A stretch of DNA of 64,000 bases from a bacterium (GTDB taxonomy: Bacteria; Cyanobacteriota; Sericytochromatia; S15B-MN24; UBA4093), in contig JAGIBK010000002.1 of the NCBI GenBank assembly GCA_017744355.1, positions 603,001-667,000 of the forward strand, written 5' to 3'. Within the stretch, counting starts at the first letter, position 1. Every line of letters starts with the position of its first letter. A program made the position numbers and the translations under genes. Positions 27,864 through 36,783 of this stretch are shown here, one piece after another. Below the pieces are notes generated by a model. It saw only the letters and a program-made list of their open reading frames with translations, had not been told where the DNA came from and did no database searches.

Positions 27864-29731
27864 GGCGTCACCTCCAGCACCTCGACCGAGTCGAGCGCGC
27901 GGGCCGAGCCGCCGGCTGCATCGTTCAGGTACAGGGACGGGGAGCCGCCGATGGCCCAGAGCCGCTCGCCCGCGTAGAGCAGCCCGAACGAGGAACGCGG
28001 GATCGCAAGGGGCGGCCCCGGCAGCCAGCGACGCGTGCTCAGATCGAGGCGCTCGACGGTTTCGAGGGAATGCTCCTGGTTGTCCACCCCGCCGGCGGCG
28101 TAGAGGTTGCTGCCGGCCTGGGCGATCGCAAGCTCCGAGCGCCCGGTCGGCAAATCGGGCCAGCCCGCCCACTGGCGGCGCGAAAGATCGAGGGCCTCGA
28201 CCCGCGGCATGGCCGAGCGGAAGAGGAAGCCGTACGAGCCCCGGTTCTCCTGGATATCCGGCTTGTCGCCGCCTGCGACCATGAGCTGGACGGCGCCTTG
28301 GATCACGACGGGGGAAAAGCCTGCGCGATCGCGCGGGGTCCGGATGGTGGGGATGCCGTTCGCATCCACGAGCCAGGCCTTGAGGGTGGGGTCGTACTGT
28401 GCCGTGTGGCTGCGATCGAAGGGGGCCTCGCTGACCTGGTCGCCGAAGACGTTGATGAGCACCGTGAGCTTGCCGTCCAGGGAAAAGGCGCCCGCCGGGT
28501 ATCCCAGCTGCGAGAGGGGACGGCCGTTGATGCTCGGTAGCTCGGTCAACGTAAGCCATTCGGGTTGTGCCACGTCGAGCGAGAGGGAGAGAGCGTCCTT
28601 GCGGTAGCCTTCGCCCTTGGTGTAGCCGCCCACGACGTAGAGCGTGCGCCCGATGATGACGCAGGCGGCGCCGTCGCGCGGGCTCGGCATGTCGGGCAGC
28701 GGCTGCCAGGTGGGCGTCGGCGCCTGGGTATCGAGCTTCCAGCAGGCCGCCGTGGTCGCACCCCCCTGGAGGACGCCGCCGGCGACGTAGAGGTGGCGGC
28801 CGTCAGTGGCGTACCCGGCGTTGCCGAGGGCCACGGGCAGCTTGGGGCCAGCCTTCCAACCCTTGAATTCGAGGTTGATATTCGCCTCGCCGCCTGCTGG
28901 CACGCTCAGCGATCGGCTGGCGACGCCGAAGCCCGGCACCGAGACCCAGACCGTCCAGGTCCCGGGCATGACGGGTCCCACCCGATAGCGGCCGCCGGTC
29001 TGGGTCGTCACGGGTGAGACCCCGCTCTGTAGCGGCGAGACCGGGTCGTCGATGCAGAGCTCGGCGGGTACTGCCGACGGGGCGCCCGTGACCGTCACCA
29101 GGGCCGAGCCGGGGGCGATCGCAAAGCTTCCCGGCACCTCGAGCGAGCCCGAGGCGGCGGCCACCGCATCCGCCCACTTGTCCGTATCGATGAGGGCGTG
29201 GTGCGGCAAGTTGCTCGCGCGTTTCAGCGCTTCGAGCCGCCGCGCCACCTGCGCGGGATCCGCCTGCTGTGCGAGCACCTGGTGCCCGGTATCGAGCCAG
29301 CGCGCCCAAACCTTGCCCACCGCCGTCGTCGCGCTCGATAGCATCACCTGGTTGGAACCCGACGCGAGGGGGGCGACCGCGAGCCACTCGGCGCCGGGCA
29401 AGGGGCGATCCGCCGCGTCCACGCCCTGGAGCGTGAGAAGCCGGTTCGTACCGAGCGGAAGGCCTTCCACCCGGAGGGTCCGGGCGCCTTCGGCCTGGGG
29501 CACGACGATCGAGACCGGAGCGTCGAGGTCCCCGGCGCGGACCGTCAGCGTGAAGCGCGCCTCGGCACTCAGGGTCTGGGCCTGGGTCTTGCGCGGGGCG
29601 CTCGCCGTGGGCGGCAGGCCCAGGGTGAGGCTTGCGCCGGCCGGGAGGGTGGACGCAAGCGGGGGGCGAGCGCCGGGCAAGGCCTGGCACCCGGCCGCGA
29701 GGGCCAGGGACAGGGCAAAGAGTGGCGCCAT
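27860..29731 (-). CDS. Large kelch-repeat lipoprotein (first of the operon)
   Basis: A 623-residue lipoprotein (LALAAGC). The first 200 or so residues look like beta-sandwich and helical modules. About 225-295 resemble a carboxypeptidase-regulatory/PEGA-type fold (GRYRVGPVMPGTWTVWVSVPG). From about 300 there are kelch blades (HLYVAGGV, TLYVVGGYT, NLYAAGGV, RLWAIGG). There is no strong ribosome site before the ATG, but no earlier start exists. The operon order is two kelch lipoproteins then subtilase. Confidence 0.85.
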   Translation of the reverse strand: MAPLFALSLALAAGCQALPGARPPLASTLPAGASLTLGLPPTASAPRKTQAQTLSAEARFTLTVRAGDLDAPVSIVVPQAEGARTLRVEGLPLGTNRLLTLQGVDAADRPLPGAEWLAVAPLASGSNQVMLSSATTAVGKVWARWLDTGHQVLAQQADPAQVARRLEALKRASNLPHHALIDTDKWADAVAAASGSLEVPGSFAIAPGSALVTVTGAPSAVPAELCIDDPVSPLQSGVSPVTTQTGGRYRVGPVMPGTWTVWVSVPGFGVASRSLSVPAGGEANINLEFKGWKAGPKLPVALGNAGYATDGRHLYVAGGVLQGGATTAACWKLDTQAPTPTWQPLPDMPSPRDGAACVIIGRTLYVVGGYTKGEGYRKDALSLSLDVAQPEWLTLTELPSINGRPLSQLGYPAGAFSLDGKLTVLINVFGDQVSEAPFDRSHTAQYDPTLKAWLVDANGIPTIRTPRDRAGFSPVVIQGAVQLMVAGGDKPDIQENRGSYGFLFRSAMPRVEALDLSRRQWAGWPDLPTGRSELAIAQAGSNLYAAGGVDNQEHSLETVERLDLSTRRWLPGPPLAIPRSSFGLLYAGERLWAIGGSPSLYLNDAAGGSARALDSVEVLEVTP

Positions 29732-29785
29732 GGCGGTCGATGGGCTGCGCAGGATTCAGTCCCTCCCTTGCTCGGGGCGACGGGG

Positions 29786-30583
29786 CTAGGGCAGGCCGTG
29801 GATCAGGCGCTCGTCGGCGCGCGACGGGTGGATCAAGGTGAGAAAGAGCGCCGCGCGCTCGGAAGGAGCGGGGAAGCCCTCGGCTTCGAGTGCGGCCTGG
29901 AGGCGGCTGAGCGCCTGCAAGAGCGGATCGGGGTCGTGGGTTTTCAGCGCCTGGATCAACAGCGGCACGCAGGCGTCCGCGTCGCTCAGCGAGGCGAGCT
30001 CGGGCTCTAGCCAGTGATCCATCGGCACCCAGCGCCCTTCGAGGGCGAAGAGGAGGCGCGAGAGGGCCTTGGCGCCCCGAGCGACGTTGGTGGCCACCGC
30101 GGCCTCGAAGTCGCGGCGACGGCACTTCTGCGCCCGGTAGACGGCGTTGTAGGCGTCGATGCCGGCGTGCAGCAGGCGCAGGCGCCGGAAGGCGAGGTCC
30201 ATGCGGCCGGCGGCGTGCACGGCCTGCTCGACCCGGCCGTCCCGGTCGAAGAGCACCTGGGCCTGCTCATAGGGCCAGTGGTCCAGGTCGCGGGGCGAGG
30301 CGACCTTGCTTTCTAGATCAGAGATCGAGGTGTAGTAAGCGTCGTAGACGAGCTTCCTGCTTGCCCCCTCGCCGGAAAAGGCCACCTCGCTCGTCGCCTC
30401 GGGCGAAAGCCGCGCGTGGGCTTCGTCGGTCAAGAGGACTTCCAGGTCGTCATCCGAGAGAGCGTCGCCGTAGCGGCGGCACTTGGAGCCGACGAGCAGC
30501 ACGCCGACGACATCGTCGCTCGCGCGCCAGGCTTCGAGGCGCGCGGCGGTTTCGGGGAAGATGTCTTGTGACACGGTCTGCAT
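29786..30583 (-). CDS. Nucleotidyltransferase-like protein (DUF4037-type)
   Basis: A 265-residue protein with an N-terminal nucleotidyltransferase motif: VGSKCRRYGDALSDDDLEVLL contains the GS and DxD elements that bind Mg-NTP. A helical C-terminal domain resembles DUF4037-type proteins. It starts 28 bases after the epimerase gene on the same strand. The acceptor molecule is unknown; antibiotic or tRNA-related activity should not be assumed. Confidence 0.7.
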   Translation of the reverse strand: MQTVSQDIFPETAARLEAWRASDDVVGVLLVGSKCRRYGDALSDDDLEVLLTDEAHARLSPEATSEVAFSGEGASRKLVYDAYYTSISDLESKVASPRDLDHWPYEQAQVLFDRDGRVEQAVHAAGRMDLAFRRLRLLHAGIDAYNAVYRAQKCRRRDFEAAVATNVARGAKALSRLLFALEGRWVPMDHWLEPELASLSDADACVPLLIQALKTHDPDPLLQALSRLQAALEAEGFPAPSERAALFLTLIHPSRADERLIHGLP

Positions 30584-30611
30584 CCGTCGGACTCCCTGCG
30601 CCTCGGAGCGC

Positions 30612-31604
30612 CTAGTGGGTGGGGGCGTGGTGGGAGCGCAGCGCGAGGCGAACCTCTTCGGTGCGGCGCGCGTAGCCCGCCGAATCGGGCTCGTGGGGAT
30701 GTGCGCGGCGGTGGGCGACGAGCTGTGGCATCCAGACGCTCGCGGGGGTGGGGACGAGGTTCAGCTCGTCGCGGGTCCTGCCGCCCTCGCCCACCAGGAC
30801 CCAGCCCGGCCCCCCGTAGGGGAGGCCGTAGTCCGCGAGGCCCTGGGCTTCGAGCGCCTCGCGCGAGACGCTCACCGTCGCGCTCGCGGAGCCTGCGAGT
30901 CCCGCCAGGGTCGCCACCAAGGTCTGGTAGGTGAAGAGCTCCGCGCCGACCGCGTGGTAGGCGCGGTGGTAGGCCTTGGGGGCCTGCAGGGTGGCGAGGA
31001 TGACCGCGCACACGTCTTCGTGCCAGCTCAGCTGGAAGATGCTCGGCAGACCGTCCGGCAGCAGGATCGGACCACCGTCCAGGACGCGCTGCAAGAAGAA
31101 GTCGAAGCGCCGGGTGTAGTCGTGAGGGCCGACCACGAACCCCGGTCGGACGATGGTGAAGGGGGGGATGGTGCCCTGTCGCTCCCAGAGGACACGCTCG
31201 GCTTCGCGCTTGCCCTCGGCGTACGGGTTGAGGCCGGGAATGGGCTGCAGGTTGCCGGGCCCGACCTCGGACTCGTGGTACATGCGCAGGCCCGTGAACT
31301 CCGCGTAGACCGACTCGGTGCTGACGAGGACGTAGTGCCCCAGGCGGTCCCGTAGGGCGCCGAGGATCCCTTCCACGTCGGCGCCGGTGAAGGCCACGTT
31401 GTCGATGACCACGTCGAAGCGCCGGCCCGAGAGGACCGCTGCGAGCGCGGCGGGGTCGGTGCGATCGGCTTTCAGGTGGTGGGCCCCCGTCGGGACGGGC
31501 AGGTTGCCGCGGGTGAGGACCGTGACGGCATGGCCGTGCGCCACAAGGCGGTGGACGAGGGTATGCCCGAAGAAGCGGGTGCCTCCGAGGACCAGAACTT
31601 CCAA
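30612..31604 (-). CDS. NAD-dependent epimerase/dehydratase-like protein
   Basis: A 330-residue Rossmann-fold protein. The NAD site is VLVLGGTRFFG at the very N-terminus, with VIDNVAF and STESVY following and PYAEGKREAE (Tyr-x3-Lys) as the catalytic pair. TTG at 31604 is selected for AAAGGAGGGG four bases upstream; longer starts add non-family sequence. It resembles atypical short-chain reductases that act on nucleotide sugars or bind RNA (CSP41-like). The substrate is unknown. Confidence 0.82.
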   Translation of the reverse strand: MEVLVLGGTRFFGHTLVHRLVAHGHAVTVLTRGNLPVPTGAHHLKADRTDPAALAAVLSGRRFDVVIDNVAFTGADVEGILGALRDRLGHYVLVSTESVYAEFTGLRMYHESEVGPGNLQPIPGLNPYAEGKREAERVLWERQGTIPPFTIVRPGFVVGPHDYTRRFDFFLQRVLDGGPILLPDGLPSIFQLSWHEDVCAVILATLQAPKAYHRAYHAVGAELFTYQTLVATLAGLAGSASATVSVSREALEAQGLADYGLPYGGPGWVLVGEGGRTRDELNLVPTPASVWMPQLVAHRRAHPHEPDSAGYARRTEEVRLALRSHHAPTH

Positions 31605-31754
31605 GCGGCCCCTCCTTTCCGAAGCATGCAGCCTTTCGATTGTAGCGGATCTCCCAACGTAAAGGGATAGCGACCATTCTGCCGGCAAGAGGTCAGAAAT
31701 CGTCGAGGATCGTCGATAATCGAGAAAGGTCCTGCTCTTGGGAGGCTATCGCCC

Positions 31755-33137
31755 TTGTCGAAAATCGATTCCGCTTCTCGCTCTCATCAGCCTTCGCGCG
31801 TCCCTGCCGCCGCGAAGACCCTGGCCGCGGCCGCGGGGCCCACCCCGACGCTCGATTCGCGCCTGCGTACCTATCCTCAGGGTCGCTCGCCCATCGGCAC
31901 GGCCGTGAACCAGGCCGTCTTCGAGACGAACAAAGGGACTGTCGAGGCCTCCCGCGCCTTTGCGATGGGATCCGTCGAGGACATCTGGATCAACGACGTC
32001 GATGCCGAGGACGAGGCCATCGACCAGGTGATTTCCCTGCTGGACAAGGCCCAGCTCGAGATCTGTATCCAGACCTTCATCTTCGACTACAAGTCCGAAG
32101 CTTCCAAGCGCCTGCTAAAGGCCATCTCCGAGAAGCAGGCCAAGAATCCCGACTTCAAGGTTTACATCGCTTACAACCGGGACCTCAACCCCTTCGGCCA
32201 GACGATGGAGCAGGCGCTCGCCAAGGCCGGGGTCAAGGCCGAGGTCGCTTTCTACGCCGGGGCGGTGAGCCGCCAGTCCAACCACACCAAGATGTTCGTC
32301 CTGGACGGCCGCGAGGCGGTGATCGGCGGCGACAACATCGACAACCCCAAAGAGCGCGACATGATGATCCACGTGCGGGGGCCGGTGGTGGACTCGTTCC
32401 TGCAGGACTTCGACGACGCCTGGCGCACCTCCAAGCGCTGGCTCAATTCGAGCGCGACCCCGCCGGTGCACCTCCAGGGCCCCCCCCTGCCTTCGACCCA
32501 GCCCCAGGTGCCCATGACCATGCTGACCAAGCGTGGGGTGGCTTGGAGCGGGGACTACCTGGCCAACGACGCCGACCAGGGCTTGCTCGCCGCCATGAAG
32601 GCCGCCAAGACGAGCATCAAGCTCGCCACCCCCAACCTCAACTCCCCCGAGGTCTGGGATGCGATCGAGGACGCTGCCAAGCGTGGGGTCAAGGTGCAAC
32701 TGGTGGTGGCCAAGATGTGGAACCCGGTCCTGATCGTCGATCGCGCGACCGCCTGGGCTGCCGAGCGCTTCGTGGCGCAGCTGCCGCCTGAGGCCCAGAA
32801 GAACGTCGAGCTGCGCTGGTTTTCGGAAGACGGCAAGAAGGTCTCCGATTCGCACGCCAAGTACCTGGCGGTGGACGGCCAGTGGGCCTACGTGGGCTCC
32901 CAGAACATGGACAACCAGTCCTGGTCCTTCTCGCGCGAGGTGGGGGTCGGGATCGACGACCCCGCCCAGGTTCGCCGGCTCGATGAGGCCCTTTTCGACG
33001 CCGACTGGAAGACGAGCATCCCCGCCAAGATCGACTGGTGGGACAAGATCATTCCCTTGCCCGCGCGCAACTGGGGCGAGCGCTTGCTGCGCCTCTTCTT
33101 CCCGATTATCGCCTTCTTCACGGGCCGCAAGGCGTGA
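31755..33137 (+). CDS. Phospholipase D-like (HKD) protein
   Basis: A 460-residue protein with both HKD motifs of the phospholipase D superfamily: HTKMFVLD followed by GGDN, and HAKYLAVD followed by GSQN. A Trp-rich basic C-terminus (RLLRLFFPIIAFF) may contact membrane. Cardiolipin synthases share this layout, but the N-terminal membrane helices of ClsA are absent. It may act on phospholipid or be a nuclease. The TTG start lies about 11 bases after GGGAGG. It overlaps the DUF1289 gene by GTGA. Confidence 0.82.
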   Translation: MSKIDSASRSHQPSRVPAAAKTLAAAAGPTPTLDSRLRTYPQGRSPIGTAVNQAVFETNKGTVEASRAFAMGSVEDIWINDVDAEDEAIDQVISLLDKAQLEICIQTFIFDYKSEASKRLLKAISEKQAKNPDFKVYIAYNRDLNPFGQTMEQALAKAGVKAEVAFYAGAVSRQSNHTKMFVLDGREAVIGGDNIDNPKERDMMIHVRGPVVDSFLQDFDDAWRTSKRWLNSSATPPVHLQGPPLPSTQPQVPMTMLTKRGVAWSGDYLANDADQGLLAAMKAAKTSIKLATPNLNSPEVWDAIEDAAKRGVKVQLVVAKMWNPVLIVDRATAWAAERFVAQLPPEAQKNVELRWFSEDGKKVSDSHAKYLAVDGQWAYVGSQNMDNQSWSFSREVGVGIDDPAQVRRLDEALFDADWKTSIPAKIDWWDKIIPLPARNWGERLLRLFFPIIAFFTGRKA

Positions 33138-33322
33138 GCGAGGTCGCCTCGCCCTGCACCAAGGTCTGTAAGCTGGATCCCCGGAGCGGCTGGTGCATCG
33201 GCTGCTATCGCACCGGCGGCGAGATTGGCGCTTGGATGAGCCTGGGTGATGCAGGCAAGCGAGAGGTTCTCGCGCGCTGCCAGGCCCGAAAGCAAAGCCC
33301 CGCCGACCAGCGGCGGGGCTAA
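33134..33322 (+). CDS. DUF1289 small cysteine-rich protein
   Basis: A 62-residue protein with the DUF1289 pattern SPCTKVCKLDPRSGWCIGCYRT and the following helix ending in CQ. The four or five Cys could bind iron-sulfur or zinc. The GTG start overlaps the phospholipase D-like stop (33134-33137), so it is translationally coupled to it. No function is known for the family. Confidence 0.85.
   Translation: MSEVASPCTKVCKLDPRSGWCIGCYRTGGEIGAWMSLGDAGKREVLARCQARKQSPADQRRG
33296..33320. terminator. Hairpin at the convergent end of the DUF1289 gene and ovoA
   Basis: AGCCCCGCCG and CGGCGGGGCT pair perfectly around ACCAG, overlapping the last codons of the DUF1289 gene. No T-tract follows, so it is a weak terminator candidate only. 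Confidence 0.4.
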
Positions 33323-33336
33323 GAGCGTCTAAGGAC

Positions 33337-35775
33337 CTACTTCCGACGCCAGAGCATCGCGTGCGACACGATGTACTGGAATTTGCGGGCGTGCTCTCGG
33401 ATGACGAGCGGCACGTCCTCTTCTTTGATCAGCTCGAACTCGTCTTCAAGCATCGCGCGCAGGGTGTCGGCGGCACGGACGCGCTCGCCGTTCCGCTCGA
33501 AGCCGCCGAGCCAGGCCTCGGGCGAGGTGAACTGCTCGAGCCAGGTGTAGGGCGAGACGATGAGCAAGAGCCCGCCGGATCGCACCAGGCCGCGGGGCCC
33601 CCCCAGGCGCGAGAGGCACGCGCGCGGGCTCGGCAGGCGGCACAGCAAGTTCGCCATCAGGACCGCGTCGAAGCCCTCGTACTCGGCGGGCAGCGCGCAG
33701 GCGTCCGCCTGGCGGAAGGTGGTCCGCTCGCGGGCGATCGCCGGGTCGATCACGGCCGTGCGGGGAGTCATGAGCTTCCCCTCGTCCTTGCGATCGTAGT
33801 CCAGGCGCCCGTCGCGACGCAGGGTGTCGGCCGCGTCGATGAACGACTTGGAGAGGTCCACCCCGGTCACCGCGTCGAAGTGCCGCGCCAGTTCGAAGAC
33901 CGCCCCGCCGACGGCGCAGCCCACGTCCAGGGCCTGCCCGCCGTTGATCCCTTCCTCGCGCGCCGCGTCATTGAGCATCCGGGCGCAGCGCTGGGCGAAG
34001 TCCACCGCGTCCCGGGGGCCGAAGGCATAGGGCATCACGTCCTCGGGGGCGCCGTAGTGCATCAGGAGGTACTCGTTGAGCAACTGGCGCGTCTCGTAGA
34101 CGTCCTCCTGGCCACCCTCGGCGCCGAGCTTGACCGCGCCGCCGTCACCCGCGGCGCGCACCGGCCTAAAGCCCGCGAACTGGTAGAAGTGGGGCCGGAA
34201 GTGGAACCTGGCCCAGATGCTCGCCTCGTCCCCGGTGCTGACGAAGGATCCGCCCAGCAGCATCTGATGCTTACCGTCGTAGCAGGGAACGCTGAAGTCC
34301 TCGTAGAGCGGATCGAGCTTGGATCCTTGCAGCGGGTTGAAGTGGTCCTCGCACCACTGCCACACGTTGCCCATGGCATCGTGCAGCCCCTCGGCGGTCG
34401 GAGCGAAGGCGTCGACCGGGGACGCCGAGCCGTAGGCGAGGTTGAGGTTGAGGCCTTCGCTGCGGGCCATGGCGCTGCCCGCGTGCGCCATCACCGGGTC
34501 GCGCCGCGTGGCGCGATCGAGGCCGCGCATGGCGCTTGGGCGCATCAGCTGGTGCTCCGCCTCGCTCGGCAGACGGAGCGCGGTGCCGCCCTCGACCTCG
34601 CTGCGCCAGGCGCAGTAGGCCTTGGCCTCGAAGTAGTTGACCTCGGCGGGCCAGCTCCAGGGCATCTCGCGGGTCTCAAAGCAGGTCCGCAGCTTGAAGC
34701 GGTGGAGGCCCGACGGGCCGTCCGGCACCCAGAAGGTGGGCCACTTGGCGTTGCGGAAGGTCTTCCACTGCCAGCCCTCTTCGGACCAGTACCGGCGCTC
34801 GCGGTAGCCGCCCGCCTTGACGAAGGCCCAGAACTCGCCGTTGCTCACCAGGTAACGGCTCGCCGAGAAGGCAGCCACCGTCACCCGGCGCTCGCCGTAC
34901 TCGTTGTCCCAGCCGAAGGTCGGCCACTGGCGAGGCTTGCCCAGCACGACGTCGGCGCCGCCGACGTCGTGCCAAGGATTCTCGGGGTAATCCCTGCCCG
35001 CCTGGGGTTCGGGAATCTGGGGACCGAAGGCCGTCGGGTGGTCGGAAGGCCACTGGGCGGGGCGCTGTACCAGGGACAGGGGCAGCTCGCGGATGAGGAC
35101 CGAGGAAGTCTCCAGGTGGATCCGCTCGTGCTCGAAGCCCATCAGGAGGGCCCAGAGGGGGCTTGCCTGCGAGAGGGGGCCGTCCAGGTCGGGATGCGTC
35201 TCGAGCACCTCGCGGACGATGCCGTAGACCGTGCGGCGGTAGGCGTTGACTTCCTGGATCGAGGGCCAGCGGCGCTCGTTCTTGGAGAGGTCGTCCCAGG
35301 ACATCTCGTCGACGCCCGTCTCGAAGAGGTGCTCGTAGTCGGCGTTGAGCGCGCTGCCGATGAGCCCCGCGAGGCGCAGCTTGTTGATGAAGAGCACCGC
35401 CGGATGGCAGTAGTAGAAGATGAGCGGATGGCGCAAGTTATGGTAGGGCGGCCGGTAGAAGGCTTCCTCGCTCGCGAGCGCCGAGAAGAGGACCTCGGTC
35501 AGGGTCCAGGTGTTGTCGAAGTAGGCGAGGGCCTCTTCGCGGGTGCAGCGGCTGTAGTCGAGCAAGGGCAAGGAGGTGATGACCCCCTCGGCGTCCACCC
35601 CCGGGCAGCGGCCGTGAATCGGCGGCTTGCCGGTCCACCACCAGTCGGGGCGCGCCCCTTGCAAGGTCTCGTCTTCGAGGCGCCCCAGGTTGATGCGCCA
35701 GGGCTCGCTGGCCTCGTGCGTCGCAGCGGCGGCAAGGCTCGTATCGGTCGTCGGGGAGAAGGGATTGGTCTGCAA
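33337..35775 (-). CDS. ovoA: OvoA: 5-histidylcysteine sulfoxide synthase fused to 4-mercaptohistidine N1-methyltransferase
   Basis: Makes the ovothiol precursor by oxygen-dependent coupling of cysteine to histidine C5, and later methylates the imidazole. The 812 residues show the DinB-like iron-binding region with LRHPLIFYYCHP (about 114-125) and the HX3HXE site His216/His220/Glu222. An FGE-sulfatase-like domain follows (about 260-530; ALRLPSEAEHQ, GNVWQWCEDHFNP, GGSFVSTGD). Last is a SAM methyltransferase (ALDVGCAVGGAVFEL, VTGVDLSKSF). This fused form separates OvoA from EgtB. TTG start with AGGAGG seven bases upstream. Confidence 0.93.
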   Translation of the reverse strand: MQTNPFSPTTDTSLAAAATHEASEPWRINLGRLEDETLQGARPDWWWTGKPPIHGRCPGVDAEGVITSLPLLDYSRCTREEALAYFDNTWTLTEVLFSALASEEAFYRPPYHNLRHPLIFYYCHPAVLFINKLRLAGLIGSALNADYEHLFETGVDEMSWDDLSKNERRWPSIQEVNAYRRTVYGIVREVLETHPDLDGPLSQASPLWALLMGFEHERIHLETSSVLIRELPLSLVQRPAQWPSDHPTAFGPQIPEPQAGRDYPENPWHDVGGADVVLGKPRQWPTFGWDNEYGERRVTVAAFSASRYLVSNGEFWAFVKAGGYRERRYWSEEGWQWKTFRNAKWPTFWVPDGPSGLHRFKLRTCFETREMPWSWPAEVNYFEAKAYCAWRSEVEGGTALRLPSEAEHQLMRPSAMRGLDRATRRDPVMAHAGSAMARSEGLNLNLAYGSASPVDAFAPTAEGLHDAMGNVWQWCEDHFNPLQGSKLDPLYEDFSVPCYDGKHQMLLGGSFVSTGDEASIWARFHFRPHFYQFAGFRPVRAAGDGGAVKLGAEGGQEDVYETRQLLNEYLLMHYGAPEDVMPYAFGPRDAVDFAQRCARMLNDAAREEGINGGQALDVGCAVGGAVFELARHFDAVTGVDLSKSFIDAADTLRRDGRLDYDRKDEGKLMTPRTAVIDPAIARERTTFRQADACALPAEYEGFDAVLMANLLCRLPSPRACLSRLGGPRGLVRSGGLLLIVSPYTWLEQFTSPEAWLGGFERNGERVRAADTLRAMLEDEFELIKEEDVPLVIREHARKFQYIVSHAMLWRRK

Positions 35776-35860
35776 GAGAAGGCCTCCTCAGGGTCGGCAC
35801 GGCGGTCTCACGCCGCTCTGTGCTCCATCATACGCCCCAGGACAAAGGGACAGAAGGTGC

Positions 35861-35890
35861 TTGACATTTAGTTCGTGTTAGAACTAATAT
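35861..35890 (+). promoter_or_regulatory. Promoter of the pirin gene with an internal operator palindrome
   Basis: TTGACA (35861-35866) and TAATAT (35885-35890) lie 18 bases apart. TTAGTTC-N6-GAACTAA (35868-35887) fills the spacer and reaches into the -10, the usual place for a repressor. HxlR-type regulators bind such AT-rich palindromes, and one is encoded just downstream. Confidence 0.65.
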
Positions 35891-35932
35891 TGAGTTGATT
35901 CTACCTAGTACCGAAAGGAAGGGTAAGCCACC

Positions 35933-36631
35933 ATGCTAAAGATCCGCAAGAGCCAAGAGCGCGGCCACGCCAATCATGGCTGGCTCGATTCCTACCACAC
36001 CTTCTCGTTTGCCGACTATTTCGACCCTGCGCACATGGGCTTCTCGGCGCTGCGGGTGATCAACGAGGACCGCGTGGAGCCCGGCCAGGGCTTCGGCACG
36101 CACCCTCACCGGGACATGGAGATCGTGACCTACGTCCTCGAGGGCTCCCTCCAGCATCGGGACAGCATGGGTAACGGCTCGATCATCAAGGCCGGCGACA
36201 TCCAGTACATGAGCGCGGGCAGCGGCGTGACCCACAGCGAGTTCAACCCGTCCGCGCAAGAGGGTTCGCACTTTCTCCAGATCTGGCTGATGCCCAATCA
36301 GCAGGGTGGCGAGCCTCGGTACGGGGAGCGCAACTTCACCGACGAACAGAAGCGCGGCCGCTGGGTCTTGCTCGTCTCGCCGGACGGGCGCGACGGCTCG
36401 ATCGACGTGCGCCAGGACGCCTCTCTCTTCGTGACCGTCGTCAAGCAGGGCGATCGCCTTCCCTACGCCCTCGAGCCGGCCCGGCGGGCGTACCTGCACG
36501 TGGCCCGGGGCCGGGTCACGGTCAACGGCACTCCCTTGGCGGCCGGTGACGGGGTCGCCGTCGCGGACGAGTCGGAACTCGTGCTCGAATCGGACGATTG
36601 GGGCGAAGTCCTGCTCTTCGACTTGCCGTAG
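35933..36631 (+). CDS. Pirin family protein (YhhW-like)
   Basis: A 232-residue bicupin. The N-terminal cupin carries the metal ligands in GFGTHPHRDMEIVTYVLEG and HRDS, and SGVTHSEFNP matches the fourth. Some relatives cleave quercetin with oxygen; others act as redox-linked cofactors. GGAAGGG precedes the ATG. Expression is likely controlled by the HxlR-type regulator encoded 150 bases downstream, a pairing known for quinone- and electrophile-responsive genes. Confidence 0.9.
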   Translation: MLKIRKSQERGHANHGWLDSYHTFSFADYFDPAHMGFSALRVINEDRVEPGQGFGTHPHRDMEIVTYVLEGSLQHRDSMGNGSIIKAGDIQYMSAGSGVTHSEFNPSAQEGSHFLQIWLMPNQQGGEPRYGERNFTDEQKRGRWVLLVSPDGRDGSIDVRQDASLFVTVVKQGDRLPYALEPARRAYLHVARGRVTVNGTPLAAGDGVAVADESELVLESDDWGEVLLFDLP

Positions 36632-36783
36632 GCCTCGAAGGCCCGCGTCGATTGATGCTTCGAGCGCCCGCCCTGATAGGGAAAAGGGGCGCTCGTGGTA
36701 TAGTTGATGCGGGCGAGTGGGGCTCTTCGGCGCACCGTCGATGCGCGAGCCGGCTTGCCCAGGGAATTGCGGGCAGGTGACGA

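Noticed and set aside
33337-35775. EgtB (ergothioneine synthase)
   Set aside because: The fused C-terminal methyltransferase and the RHPLIFYYCHP block are OvoA features; no egtD-type gene is adjacent.
33361-35871. A very long plus-strand frame opposite ovoA (836 codons), and similar long frames opposite valS and the TPR gene
   Set aside because: They are high-GC antisense shadows (Val/Gly/Ala/Arg-rich, no domain, no ribosome site) of clearly homologous genes on the other strand.
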